From Ceratothoa steindachneri (lineage: Eukaryota; Arthropoda; Malacostraca; Isopoda; Cymothoidae): a stretch of DNA of 64,000 nucleotides. Position numbers and translations under genes: made by a program. The notes beneath the pieces are model-generated. The model was given only the letters and a program-made list of their open reading frames with translations. It was not told where the DNA came from and made no database searches. Below are positions 46,101-61,000 of the stretch, in pieces. Numbering within the stretch: the stretch's first letter is position 1; the number at the start of each line of letters is the position of its first letter. Location: the NCBI GenBank assembly GCA_963969495.1, contig OZ018327.1, forward strand, positions 176,599,522 to 176,663,521, read 5' to 3'.

Positions 46101-48649
46101 GACCGTCTACTACTCTTTATATCCCGTTCCCCGCTCGACGCCCCTCGCCTAAGATGCGGCGAGCGTCGGCTTTTTAAATAAAATATCGCAGTTATACATC
46201 ATTCCATAGGGTTGAGACGAGAAATGTGAAGCTCGGCTTTATACAAATATCTCAGATATACCCCTTGGGAGCGGGAGGGGAAAAATGTTACCCTCGGCTT
46301 TTTACAAATAACTCGCATATACCACTCGGGTGTTTTAGGAAGACCGAGGCCATCGAGGCGACCCTCGGCCTTATAAGACTAAAGGGGAAGTACCGTCGAC
46401 CTTAGCCTCGACCGTCTTACTACTCTTTATATCCCGTTCCCCCCTCGACGCCCCTCGCCTAAAATGCGGCGAGCGTCGGCTTTTTAAATATAATATCGCA
46501 GTTATACCTTATTCCATAGGGGGAGAAGAGAAATGTGAAGCTCGGCTTATACAAATATCTCAGATATACCCCTCGGGTGCTTCGGGAGCGGGAGGGGAAA
46601 AATGTTACCCTCGGCTTTTTACAAATAACTCGTCTATACCACTCGGGGTTTTAGGAAGACAGAGGCCATCGAGGCGACCCTCGGCCTTATAAGACTAAAG
46701 GGGAAGTACCGCCGACCTTAGCCTCGACCGTCTTACTACTCTTTATATCCTGTTCCCCCTCGACGCCCCTCGCCTTAGTTTCAGCGAGCGTCGGCTTTTT
46801 AAATATAATATCGCAGTTATACCTTATTCCATAGGGCGAGAAGAGAAATGTGATGCTCGGCTGTAAAAAAATATCTCAGATATACCCCTTGGGAGCGGGA
46901 GGGGAAAAATGTTACCCTCGGCTTTTTACAAATAACTCGCATATACCACTCGGGTGCTTTAGGATGACCGAGGCCATCGAGGCGACCCTCGGCCTTATAA
47001 GACTAAAGGGGAAGTACCGTCGACCTTAGCCTCGACCGTCTTACTACTCTTTATATCCCGTTCCCCCCTCGACACCCCTAGCCTAAGATGCGGCAAGCGT
47101 CGGCTTTTTATATATAATATCGCAGTTATACCTTATTCCATAGGGCGAGAAGAGAAATGTGAAGCTCGGCTTTATACAAATATCTCAGATATACCCCTCG
47201 GGTGTCTCGGGAGCGGGAGGGGAAAAAGGTTACCCTCGGCTTTTTACAAATAACTCGCATATACCACTCGGGTGTTTTAGGAAGACCGAGGCCATCGAGG
47301 CGACCCTCGGCCTAATAAGACTAAAGGGCAAGTACCGCCGACCTTAGCCTCGACCGTCTTACTACTCTTTATATCCCGTTTCCCCCTCGACGCCCCTCGC
47401 CTTAGTTTCAGCGAGCGTCGGCTTTTTAAATATAATATCGCAGTTATACCTTATTCCATAGGGCGAGAAGAGAAATGTGATGCTCGGCTTTATACAAATA
47501 TCTCAGATATACCCCTTGGGAGCGGGAGGGGAAAAATGTTACCCTCGGCTTTTTACAAATAACTCGCATATACCACTCGGGTGTTTTAGGAAGACCGAGG
47601 CCATCGAGGCCACCCTCGGCCTTATAAGACTAAAGAGGAAGTACCGCCGACCTTAGCCTCGACCGTCTTACTACTCTTTATATCCCGTTCCCCCCTCGAC
47701 GCCCCTCGCCTAAGATGCAGCGAGCGTCGGCTTTTTAAATATAATATTGCAGTTATACCTTATTCCAAAGGGCGAGAAGAGAAATGTGATGCTCGGCTTT
47801 ATACAAATATTTCAGATATACCCCTCGGGTTCTTCGGGAGCGGGAGGGGAAAAATTTTACCCTCGGCTTTTTACAAATAACTCGTCTATACCACTCAGGT
47901 GTTTCAGGAAGACAGAGGCCATCGAGGCGACCCTCGGCCTTATAAGACTAAAGGGCAAGTACCGTCGACCTTAGCCTCTACCGTCTTACTACTCTTTATA
48001 TCCCGTTCCCCCCTCGACGCCCCTCGCCTAAGATGCGGCGAGCGTCGGCTTTTTAAATATAATATCGCAGTTATACCTTATTCCATAGGGAGAGAAGAGA
48101 AATGTGATGCTCGGTTTTATACAAATATCTCAGATATACCCCTTGGGAGCGGGAGGGGAAAAATGTTACCCTTGGCTTTTTACAAATAACTCGCATATAC
48201 CACTCGTGTGTTTTAGGAAGACCGAGGCCATCGAGGCGACCCTCGGCCTTATAAGACTAAAGGGGAAGTACCGTCGACCTTAGCCTCGACCGTCTTACTA
48301 CTCTTTATATCCCGTTCCCCCCTCGACGCCCCTCGCCTAAGATGCGGCGAGCGTCGGCTTTTTAAATATAATATCGCAGTTATACCTTATTCCATAGGGC
48401 GAAAAGAGAAATGTGAAGCTCGGCTTTATACAAATATCTCAGATATACCCCTCGGGTTCTTCGGGAGCGGGAGGGGAAAAATGTTACCCTCGGCTTTTTA
48501 AGAATAACTTGCATATACCACTCGGGTGCTTTAGGAAGGCCGAGGCCATCGAGGCGACCCTCGGTCTTATAAGACTAAAGGGCAAGTACCGCCGACCTTA
48601 GCCTCGACCGTCTTACTACTCTTTATATCCCGTTCCCCCCTCGACGCCC

Positions 48650-50270
48650 CTCGCCTTAGTTTCAGCGAGCGTCGGCTTTTTAAATATAATATCGCAGTTA
48701 TACCTAATTCCATAGGGCGAGAAGAGAAATGTGATGCTCGGCTTTATACAAATATCTCAGATATACCCCTTGGGAGCGGGAGGGGAAAAATGTTACCCTC
48801 GGCTTTTTACAAATAACTCGCATATACCACTCGGGTGTTTTAGGAAGACCGAGGTCATCGAGGCGACCCTCGGCCTTATAAGACTAAAGGGGAAGTACCG
48901 CCGACCTTAGCCTCGACGACCTTACTACTCTTTATATCCCGTTACCCCCTCGACGCCCCTCGCCTAAGATGCGGCGAGCGTCGGCTTATTAAATATAATA
49001 TCGCAGTTATACCTTATTCCATAGGGCGAGAAGAGAAATGTGAAGCTCGGCTTTATACAAATATCTCAGATATACCCCTCGGGTGCTTCGAGGGCGGGAG
49101 GGGAAAAATGTTACCCTCGGCTTTTTACAAATAACTCGCATATACCACTCGGGTGTTTTAGGAAGACAGAGACCATCGAGGCGACCCTCGGCCTTATAAG
49201 ACTAAAGGGAAAGTACCGCCGACCTTAGCCTCGACCATCTTACTACTCTTTATATCCCGTTCCCCCCTCGACGCCCTTCGCCTAAGATGCGGCGAGCGTC
49301 GGCTTTTTAAATAAAATATCGCAGTTATACCCTATTCATAGGGCGAGAAGAGAAATGTGAAGCTCGGCTTTATACAAATATCTCAGATATACCCCTTGGG
49401 AGCGGGAGGGAAAAAATGTTACCTTCGGCTTTTTACAAATAACTCGCATATACCACTCGGGTGTTTTAGGAAGACCGAGGCCATCGAGGCGACCCTCGGC
49501 CTTATAAGACTAAAGGGCAAGTACCGCCGACCTTAGCCTCGACCGTCTTACTACTCTTTATATCCCGTTCCCCCCTCGACGCCCCTCGCCTTAGTTTCAG
49601 CGAGCGTCGGCTTTTTAAATATAATATCGCAGTTATACCTTATTCCATAGGGCGAGAAGAGAAATGTGATGCTCGGCTTTATACAAATATCTCAGATATA
49701 CCCCTTGGGAGCGGGAGGGGAAAAATGTTACCCTCGGCTTTTTACAAATAACTCGCATATACCACTCGGGTGTTTTAGGAAGACCGAGGTCATCGAGGCG
49801 ACCCTCGGCCTTATAAGACTAAAGGGGAAGTACCGCCGACCTTAGCCTCGACGACCTTACTACTCTTTATATCCCGTTACCCCCTCGACGCCCCTCGCCT
49901 AAGATGCGGCGAGCGTCGGCTTATTAAATATAATATCGCAGTTATACCTTATTCCATAGGGCGAGAAGAGAAATGTGAAGCTCGGCTTTATACAAATATC
50001 TCAGATATACCCCTCGGGTGCTTCGAGGGCGGGAGGGGAAAAATGTTACCCTCGGCTTTTTACAAATAACTCGCATATACCACTCGGGTGTTTTAGGAAG
50101 ACAGAGACCATCGAGGCGACCCTCGGCCTTATAAGACTAAAGGGAAAGTACCGCCGACCTTAGCCTCGACCATCTTACTACTCTTTATATCCCGTTCCCC
50201 CCTCGACGCCCTTCGCCTAAGATGCGGCGAGCGTCGGCTTTTTAAATAAAATATCGCAGTTATACCCTAT
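48650..50270. repeat. Near-identical 935 bp block in tandem inside the satellite
   Basis: A three-unit block with rare shared variants (GAGGTCATC, CGACGACCTTAC, CGTTACCCCC, GGCTTATTAAA, GCTTCGAGGGCGG) occurs from about 48.7 kb and again exactly 935 bases later. This indicates a recent multi-unit duplication. Confidence 0.85.
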
Positions 50271-53200
50271 TTCATAGGGCGAGAAGAGAAATGTGAAGCT
50301 CGGCTTTATACACATATCTCAGATATACCCCTTGGGAGCGGGAGGGAAAAAATGTTACCTTCGGCTTTTTACAAATAACTCGCATATACCACTCGGGTGT
50401 TTTAGGAAGACCGAGGCCATCGAGGCGACCCTCGGCCTTATAAGACTAAAGGGCAAGTACCGCCGACCTTAGCCTCGACCGTCTTACTACTCTTTATATC
50501 CCGTTCCCCCCTCGACGCCCCTCGCCTTAGTTTCAGCGAGCGTCGGCTTTTTAAATATAATATCGCAGTTATACCTTATTCCATAGGGCGAGAAGAGAAA
50601 TGTGATGCTCGGCTTTATACAAATATCTCAGATATACCCCTTGGGAGCGGGAGGGGAAAAATGTTACCCTCGGCTTTTTACAAATAACTCGCATATACCA
50701 CTCGGGGGTTTTAGGAAGACCGAGGCCATCGAGGCGACCCTCGGCCTTATAAGACTAAAGGGCAAGTACCGCCGACCTTAACCTCGACCGTCTTACTACT
50801 CTTTATATCCCGTTCCCCCCTCGACGCCCCTCCCATAAGATGCGGCGAGCGTCGGCTTTTTAAATATAATATCGCAGTTATACCTTATTCCATAGGGTGA
50901 GAAGAGAAATGTGAAGCTCGGCTTTATACAAATATCTCAGATATACCCCTTTGGAGCGGGAGGGAAAAATGTTACCCTCGGCTTTTTAAAAAAAACTCGC
51001 ATATACCACTCGGGTGTTTTAGGAAGACCGAGGCCATCAAAGCGACCCTCGGCCTTATAAGACTAAAGGGGAAGTACCGCCGACCTTAGCCTCGACCGTC
51101 TTACTACTCTTTATATCCCGTTCCCCCCTCGACGCCCCTCGCCTTAGTTTCAGCGAGCGTCGGCTTTTTAAATATAATATCGCAGTTATACCTTATTCCA
51201 TAGGGCGAGAAGAGAAATGTGATGCTCGGCTTTATACAAATATCTCAGATATACCCCTTGGGAGCGGGAGGGGAAAAATGTTACCCTCGGCTTTTTACAA
51301 ATAACTCGCATATACCACTCGGGTGCTTTAGGAAGACCGAGGCCATCGAGGCGACCCTCGGCCTTATAAGACTAAAGGGGAAGTACCGTCGACCTTAGCC
51401 TCGACCGTCTTACTACTCTTTATATCCCGTTTCCCCCTCGACACCCCTCGCCTAAGATGCGGCGAGCGTCGGCTTTTTAAATATAATATCGCAGTTATAC
51501 CTTATTCCATAGGGGGAGAAGAGAAATGTGAAGCTCGGCTTATACAAATATCTCAGATATACCCCTCGGGTGCTTCATGAGCGGGAGGGGAAAAATGTTA
51601 CCCTCGGCTTTTTACAAATAACTCGTCTATACCACTCGGGGTTTTAGGAAGACAGAGGCCATCGAGGCGACCCTCGGCCTAATAAGACTAAAGGGGAAGT
51701 ACCGCCGACCTTAGCCTCGACCGTCTTACTACTCTTTTTATCCTGTTCCCCCCTCGACGCCCCTCGCCTTAGTTTCAGCGAGCGTCGGCTTTTTAAATAT
51801 AATATCGCAGTTATACCTTATTCCATAGGGCGAGAAGAGAAATGTGATGCTCGGCTTTATAAAAATATCTCAGATATACCCCTTGGGAGCGGGAGGGGAA
51901 AAATGTTACCCTCGGCTTTTTACAAATAACTCGCATATACCACTCGGGATTTTTAGGAAGACCGAGGCCATCGAGGCGACCCTCGGCCTTATGAGACTAA
52001 AGGGGAAGTACCGTCGACCTTAGCCTCGACCGTCTTACTACTCTTTATATCCCGTTCCCCCCTCGACACCCCTCGCCTAAGATTCGGCGATCGTCGGCTT
52101 TTTAAATATAATATCGCAGTTATACCTTATTTCATAGGGCGAGAAGAGAAATGTGAAGCTCGGCTTTATACAAATATCTCAGATATACTCCTTTGGAGCG
52201 GGAGGGGAAAAATGTTACCCTCGGCTTTTTAAAAAAAACTCGCATATACCACTCGGGTGCTTTAGGAAGACCGAGGCCATCGAGGCGACCCTCGGCCTTA
52301 TAAGACTAAAGGGGAAGTACCGTCGACCTTAGCCTCGACCGTCTTACTACTCTTTATATCCCGTTCCCCCCTCGACACCCCTCGCCTAAGATGTGGCGAG
52401 CGTCGGCTTTTTAAATATAATATCGCAGTTATACCTTACTCCATAGGGCGAGAAGAGAATTGTGAAGCTCGGCTTTATACAAATATCTCAGATATACCCC
52501 TCGGGTGCTTTTGGAGCGGGAGGGGGAAAATGTTACCCTCGGCTTTTTACAAATAACTCGTCTATACCACTCGGGTGTTTCAGGAAGACCGAGGCCATCG
52601 AGGCGACCCTCGGCCTTATAAGACTAAAGGGGAAGTACCGTCGACCTTAGCCTCGACCGTCTTACTACTCTTTATATCCCGTTCCCCCCTCGACACCCCT
52701 CGCCTAAGATTTGGCGAGCGTCGGCTTTTTAAATAAAATATCGCAGTTATACCTTATTTCATAGGGCGAGAAGAGAAATGTGAAGCTCGGCTTTATACAA
52801 ATATCTCAGATATACCCCTTGGGAGCGGGAGGGGAAAAATGTTACCCTCGGCTTTTTACAAATAACTCGCATATACCACTCGGTTGTTTTAGGAAGACCG
52901 AGGCCATCGAGGCGACCCTCGGCCTTATAAGACTAAAGGGGAAGTACCGTCGACCTTAGCCTCGACCGTCTTACTACTCTTTATATCCTGTTCCCCCCTC
53001 GACACCCCTCGCCTAAGATGTGGCGAGCGTCGGCTTTTTAAATAAAATATCGCAGTTATACCTTATTTCATAGGGCGAGAAGAGAAATGTGAAGCTCGGC
53101 TTTATACAAATATCTCAGATATACCCCTTGGGAGCGGGAGGGGAAAAATGTTACCCTCGGCTTTTTACAAATAACTCGCATATACCACTCGGGTGTTTTA

Positions 53201-53599
53201 GGAAGACCGAGGCCATCGAGGCGACCCTCGGCCTTATAAGACTAAAGGGGAAGTACCGTCGACCTTAGCCTCGACCGTCTTACTACTCTTTATATCCCGT
53301 TCCCCCCTCGACACCCCTCGCCTAAGATGTGGCGAGCGTCGGCTTTTTAAATAAAATATCGCAGTTATACCTTATTTCATAGGGCGAGAAGAGAAATGTG
53401 AAGCTCGGCTTTATACAAATATCTCAGATATACCCCTTGGGAGCGGGAGGGGAAAAATGTTACCCTCGGCTTTTTACAAATAACTCGCATATACCACTCG
53501 GGTGTTTTAGGAAGACCGAGGCCATCGAGGCGACCCTCGGCCTTATAAGACTAAAGGGCAAGTACCGCCGACCTTAGCCTCGACCGTCTTACTACTCTT

Positions 53600-55000
53600 T
53601 ATATCCCGTTCCCCCCTCGACGCTCCTCGCCTAAGATGCGGCGAGCGTCGGCTTTTTAAATAAAATATCGCGGTTATACCTTATTCCATAGGGCGAGAAG
53701 AGAAATGTGATGCTCGGCTTTATACAAATATCTCAGATATACCCCTTGGGAGCGGGAGGGGAAAAATGTTACCCTCGGCTTTTTACAAATAACTCGCATA
53801 TACCACTCGGGTGTTTTAGGAAGACCGAGGCCATCGAGGCAACCCTCGGCCTTATAAGACTAAAGGGGAAGTACCGTCGACCTTAGCCTCGACCGTCTTA
53901 CTACTCTTTATATCCCGTTCCCCCCTCGACACCCCTCGCCTAAGATGCGGCGAGCGTCGGCTTTTTAAATATAATATCGCAGTTATACCTTATTCCATAG
54001 GGCGAGAAGATAAATGTGAAGCTCGGCTTTATAAAAATATCTCAGATATACCCCTTGGGAGCGGGAGGGGAAAAATGTTACCCTCGGCTTTTTACAAATA
54101 ACTCGCATATACTACTCAAGTGTTTTAGGAAGACCGAGGCCATCGAGGCGACCCTCGGCCTTATAAGACTAAAGGGGAAGTACCGCCGACCTTATCCTCG
54201 ACCGTCTACTACTCTTTATATCCCGTTCCTCCCTCGACGCCCCTCGCCTAAGATGCGGCGAGCGTCGGCTTTTTAATTAAAATATCGCAGTTATACATCA
54301 TTCCATAGGGTTGAGAGGAGAAATGTGAAGCTCTGCTTTATACAAATATCTCAGATCTACCCCTCGGGTGTCTCGGGAGCGAGAGGGGAAAAATGTTACC
54401 CTCGGCTTTTTACAAATAACTCGCATATACCACTCGGGTGCTTTAGGAAGGCCGAGGCCATCGAGGCGACCCTCGGCCTTATAAGACTAAAGGGGAAGTA
54501 CCGCCGACCTTAGCCTCGACCGTCTTACTACTCTTTATATCCCGTTCCCCCCTCGACGCCCCTCGCCTTAGTTTCAGCGAGCGTCGGCTTTTTAAATATA
54601 ATATCGCAGTTATACCTTATTCATAGGGCGAGAAGAGAAATGTGATGCTCGGCTTTATACAAATATCTCAGATATACCCCTTGGGAGCGGGAGGGGAATA
54701 ATGTTTCCCCTTGGCTTTTTAAAAATAACTCGCATATACCACTCGGGTGTTTTAGGAAGACCGAGGCCATCGAGGCGACCCTCGGCCTTATAAGACTAAA
54801 GGGGAAGTACCGCCGACCTTAGCCTCGACCGTCTTACTACTCTTTATATCCCGTTCCCCCCTCGACGCCCCTCGCCTAAGATGCAGCGAGCGTCAGCTTT
54901 TTAAATAAAATATCGCAGTTATACCCTATTTCATAGGGCGAGAAGAGAAATGTGAAGCTCGGCTTTATACAAATATCTCAGATATAAACCCTCGGATGTC
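53600..55000. repeat. Multi-unit block duplicated 7,176 bases downstream
   Basis: Shared rare variants (CCGACCTTATCCTCG, CGTTCCTCCCTCG, CAGATCTACCCC) at 54188-54360 recur at an offset of exactly 7,176 bases (61364 onward), with matching neighbouring units. This shows higher-order duplication of many units at once. Confidence 0.8.
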
Positions 55001-58000
55001 TCGGGAGCGGGAGGGGAAAAATGTTACCCTCGGCTTTTTACGAATAACTCGCATATACCACTCGGGTGCTTTAGGAAGGCTGAGGCTATCGAGGCGACCC
55101 TCGGCCTTATAAGACTAAAGGGCAAGTACCGCCGACCTTAGCCTCGACCGTCTTACTACTCTTTATATCCCGTTCCCCCCTCGACGCCCCTCGCCTAAGA
55201 TGCGGCGAGCGTCGGCTTTTTAAATATAATATCGCAGTTATACCTTATTCCATAGGGCGAAAAGAGAAATGTGAAGCTCGGCTTTATACAAATATCTCAG
55301 ATATACCCCTCGGGTTCTTCGGGAGCGGGAGGGGAAAAATGTTACCCTCGGCTTTTTAAGAATAACTTGCATATACCACTCGGGTGCTTTAGGAAGGCCG
55401 AGGCCATCGAGGCGACCCTCGGCCTTATAAGACTAAAGGGCAAGTACCGCCGACCTTAGCCTCGACCGTCTTACTATTCTTTATATCCCGTTCCCCCCTC
55501 GACGCCCCTCGCCTTAGTTTCAGCGAGTGTCGGCTTTTTAAATATAATATCGCAATTATACCTTATTCCATAGGGCGAGAAGAGAAATGTGATGCTCGGC
55601 TTTATACAAATATCTCAGATATACCCCTTGGGAGCGGGAGGGGAAAAATGTTACCCTCGGCTTTTTACAAATAACTCGCATATACCACTCGGGTGTTTTA
55701 GGAAGACCGAGGTCATCGAGGCGACCCTCGGCCTTATAAGACTAAAGGGGAAGTACCGCCGACCTTAGCCTCGACGACCTTACTACTCTTTATATCCCGT
55801 TCCCCCCTCGACGCCCCTCGCCTAAGATGCGGCGAGCGTCGGCTTTTTAAATATAATATCGCAGTTATACCTTATTCCATAGGGCGAGAAGAGAAATGTG
55901 AAGCTCGGCTTTATACAAATATCTCAGATATACCCCTCGGGTGCTTCGGGAGCGGGAGGGGAAAAATGTTACCCTCGGCTTTTTACAAATAACTCGTCTA
56001 TACCACTCGGGTGTTTTAGGAAGACAGAGGCCATCGAGGCGACCCTCGGCCTTATAAGAATAAAGGGCAAGTACCGCCAACCTTAACCTCGACCGTCTTA
56101 CTACTCTTTATATCCCGTTCCCCCCTCGACGCCCCTCCCATAAGATGCGGCGAGCGTCGGCTTTTTAAATATAATATCGCAGTTATACCTTATTCCATAG
56201 GGTGAGACGAGAAATGTGAAGCTCGGCTTTATACAAATATCTCAGATATACCCCTTTGGAGCGGGAGGGGAAAAATGTTACCCTCGGCTTTTTAAAAAAA
56301 ACTCGCATATACCACCGGGTGTTTTAGGAAGCCCGAGGCCATCAAGGCGACCCTCGGCCTTATAAGACTAAAGGGGAAGTACCGCCGACCTTAGCCTCGA
56401 CCGTCTTACTACTCTTTATATCCCGTTCCCCCCTCGACGCCCCTCGCCTTAGTTTCAGCGAGCGTCGGCTTTTTAAATATAATATCGCAGTTATACCTTA
56501 TTCCATAGGGCGAGAAGAGAAATGTGATGCTCGGCTTTATACAAATATCTCAGATATACCCCTTGGGAGCGGGAGGGGAAAAATGTTACCCTCGGCTTTT
56601 TACAAATAACTCGCATATACCACTCGGGTGCTTTAGGAAGACCGAGGCCATCGAGGCGACCCTCGGCCTTATAAGACTAAAGGGGAAGTACCGTCGACCT
56701 TAGCCTCGACCGTCTTACTACTCTTTATATCCCGTTCCCCCCTCGACACCCCTCGCCTAAGATGCGGCGAGCGTCGGCTTTTTAAATATAATATCGCAGT
56801 TATACCTTATTCCATAGGGGGAGAAGAGAAATGTGAAGCTCGGCTTATACAAATATCTCAGATATACCCCTCGGGTGCTTCGGGAGCGGGAGGGGAAAAA
56901 TGTTACCCTCGGCTTTTTACAAATAACTCGTCTATACCACCTGAGGTTTTAGGAAGACAGAGGCCATCGAGGCGACCCTCGGCCTTATAAGACTAAAGGG
57001 GAAGTACCGCCGACCTTAGCCTCGACCGTCTTACTACTCTTTTTATCCTGTTCCCCCCTCGACGCCCCTCGCCTTATTTTCTGCGAGCGTCGGCTTTTTA
57101 AATATAATATCGCAGTTATACCTTATTCCATAGGGCGAGAAGAGAAATGTGATGCTCGGCTTTATAAAAATATCTCAGATATACCCCTTGGGAGCGGGAG
57201 GGGAAAAATGTTACCCTCGGCTTTTTACAAATAACTCGCATATACCACTCGGGAGTTTTAGGAAGACCGAGGCCATCGAGGCGACCCTCGGCCTTATGAG
57301 ACTAAAGGGGAAGTACCGTCGACCTTAGCCTCGACCGTCTTACTACTCTTTATATCCCGTTCCCCCCTCGACACCCCTCGCCTAAGATGCGGCGAGCGTC
57401 GGCTTTTTAAATATAATATCGCAGTTATACCTTATTTCATAGGGCGAGAAGAGAAATGTGAAGCTCGGCTTTATACAAATATCTCAGATATACCCCTTTA
57501 GAGCGGGAGGGGAAAAATGTTACCCTCGGCTTTTTAAAAAAAACTCGCATATACCACTCGGGTGCTTTAGGAAGACCGAGGCCATCGAGGCGACCCTCGG
57601 CCTTATAAGACTAAAGGGGAAGTACCGTCGACCTTAGCCTCGACCGTCTTACTACTCTTTATATCCCGTTCCTCCCTCGACACCCCTCGCCTAAGATGTG
57701 GCGAGCGTCGGCTTTTTAAATATAATATCGCAGTTATACCTTACTCCATAGGGCGAAAAGAGAAATGTGAAGCTCGGCTTTATACAAATATCTCAGATAT
57801 ACCCCTCGGGTGCTTTTGGAGCGGGAGGGGAAAAATGTTACCCTCGGCTTTTTACAAATAACTCGTCTATACCACTCGGGTGTTTCAGGAAGACAGAGGC
57901 CATCGAGGCGACCCTCGGCCTTATAAGACTAAAGGGGAAGTACCGCCGACCTTAGCCTCGACCGTCTTACTACTCTTTATATCCCGTTCCCCCCTCGACG

Positions 58001-61000
58001 ACCCTCGCCTTCGTTTCAGCGAGCGTCGGCTTTTTAAATATAATCTCGCGGTTATACCATATTCCATAGGGCGAGAAGAGAAATGTGATGCTCGGCTTTA
58101 TACAAATATCTCAGCTATACCCATTGGGAGCGGGAGGGGAAAAATGTTACCCTCGGCTTTTTACAAATAACTCGCATATACCACTCGGGTGTTTTAGGAA
58201 GACCGAGGCCATCGAGGCGACCCTCGGCGTAAAAAGACTAAAGGGCAAGTACCGCCGACCTTAGCCTCGACCGTCTTACTACTCTTTATATCCCGTTCCC
58301 CCCTCGACGCCCCTCGCCTAAGATGCGGCGAGCGTCGGCTTTTTGAATAAAATATCGCAGTTATACCTTATTCCATAGGGCGAGAAGAGAAATGTGATGC
58401 TCGGCTTTATACAAATATCTCAGATATACCCCTTGGGAGCGGGAGGGGAAAAATGTTACCCTCGGCTTTTTACAAATAACTCGCATATACCACTCGGGTG
58501 TTTTAGGAAGACCGAGGCCATCGAGGCGACCCTCGGCCTTATAAGACTAAAGGGGAAGTACCGTCGACCTTAGCCTCGACCGTCTTACTACTCTTTATAT
58601 CCCGTTCCCCCCTCCACACCCCTCGCCTAAGATGCGGCGAGCGTCGGCTTTTTAAATATAATATCGCAGTTATACCTTATTTCATAGGGCGAGAAGAGAA
58701 ATGTGAAGCTCGGCTTTATACACATATCTCAGATATACCCCTTGGGAGCGGGAGGGGAAAAATGTTACCCTCGGCTTTTTACAAATAACTCGCATATACC
58801 ACTCGGGTGTTTTAGGAAGACCGAGGCCATCGAGGCGACCCTCGGCCTTATAAGACTAAAGGGCAAGTACCGCCGACCTTAGCCTCGACCGTCTTACTAC
58901 TCTTTATATCCCGTTCCCCCCTCGACGCCCCTCGCCTTAGTTTCAGCGAGCGTCGGCTTTTTAAATATAATATCGCAGTTATACCTTATTCCATAGGGCG
59001 AGAAGAGAAACGTGATGCTCGGCTTTATACAAATATCTCAGATATACCCCTTGGGAGCGGGAGGGGAAAAATGTTACCCTCGGCTTTTTACAAATAACTC
59101 GCATATACCACTCGGGTGTTTTAGGAAGACCGAGGCCATCCAGGCGACCCTCGGCCTTATAAGACTAAAGGGGAAGTACCGTCGACCTTAGCCTCGACCG
59201 TCTCACTACTCTTTATATCCCGTTCCCCCCTCGACACCCCTCGCCTAAGATGTGGCGAGCGTCGGCTTTTTAAATAAAATATCGCAGTTATACCTTATTT
59301 CATAGGGCGAGAAGAGAAATGTGAAGCTCGGCTTCATACAAATATCTCAGATATACCCCTTGGGAGCGGGAGGGGAAAAATGTTACCCTTGGCTTTTTAC
59401 AAATAACTCGCATATACCACTCGGGTGTTTTAGGAAGACCGAGGCCATCGAGGCGACCCTCGGCCTTATAAGACTAAAGGGCAAGTACCGCCGACCTTAG
59501 CCTCGACCGTCTTACTACTCTTTATATCCCGTTCCCCCCTCGACGCCCCTCGCCTTAGTTTCAGCGAGCGTCGGCTTTTTAAATATAATATCGCAGTTAT
59601 ACCTTATTCCATAGGGCGAAAAGAGAAATGTGAAGCTCGGCTTTATACAAATATCTCAGATATACCCCTCGGGTTCTTCGGGAGCGGGAGGGGAAAAATG
59701 TTACCCTCGGCTTTTTAAGAATAACTTGCATATACCACTCGGGTGCTTTAGGAAGGCCGAGGCCATCGAGGCGACCCTCGGCCTTATAAGACTAAAGGGC
59801 AAGTACCGCCGACCTTAGCCTCGACCGTCTTACTACTCTTTATATCCCGTTCCCCCCTCGACGCCCCTCGCCTTAGTTTCAGCGAGCGTCGTCTTTTTAA
59901 ATATAATATCGCAGTTATACCTTATTCCATAGGGCGAGAAGAGAAATGTGATGCTCGGCTTTATACAAATATCTCAGATATACCCCTTGGGAGCGGGAGG
60001 GGAAAAATGTTACCCTCGGCTTTTTACAAATAACTCGCATATACCACTCGGGTGCTTCAGGAAGACCGAGGCCATCGAGGCGACCCTCGGCCTTATAAGA
60101 CTAAAGGGGAAGTACCGTCGACCTTAGCCTCGACCGTCTTACTACTCTTTATATCCCGTTCCCCCCCTCGACACCCCTCGCCTAAGATGCGGCGAGCGTC
60201 GGCTTTTTAAATATAATATCGCAGTTATACCTTATTCCATAGGGGGAGAAGAGAAATGTGAAGCTCGGCTTATACAAATATCTCAGATATACCCCTCGGG
60301 TGCTTCGGGAGCGGGAGGGGAAAAATGTTACCCTCGGCTTTTTACAAATAACTCGTCTATACCACCTGAGGTTTTAGGAAGACAGAGGCCATCGAGGCGC
60401 CACTCGGCCTTATAAGACTAAAGGGGAAGTACCGCCGACCTTAGCCTCGACCGTCTTACTACTCTTTTTATCCTGTTGCCCCCTCGACGCCCCTCGCCTT
60501 AGTTTCAGCGAGCGTCGGCTTTTTAAATATAATATCGCAGTTATACCTTATTCCATAGGGCGAGAAGAGAAATGTGATGCTCGGCTTTATACAAATATCT
60601 CAGATATACCCCTTGGGAGCGGGAGGGGAAAAATGTTACCCTCGGCTTTTTACAAATAACTCGCATATACCACTTGGGTGTTTTAGGAAGACCGAGGCCA
60701 TCGAGGCGACCCTCGGCCTTATAAGACTAAAGGGGAAGTACCGTCGACCTTAGCCTCGACCATCTTACTACTCTTTATATCCCGTTCCCCCCTCGACACC
60801 CCTCGCCTAAGATGCGGCGAGCGTCGGCTTTTTAAATATAATATCGCAGTTATACCTTATTTCATAGGGCGAGAAGAGAAATGTGAAGCTCGGCTTTATA
60901 CACATATCTCAGATATACCCCTTGGGAGCGGGAGGGGAAAAATGTTACCCTCGGCTTTTTACAAATAACTCGCATATACCACTCGGGTGTTTTAGGAAGA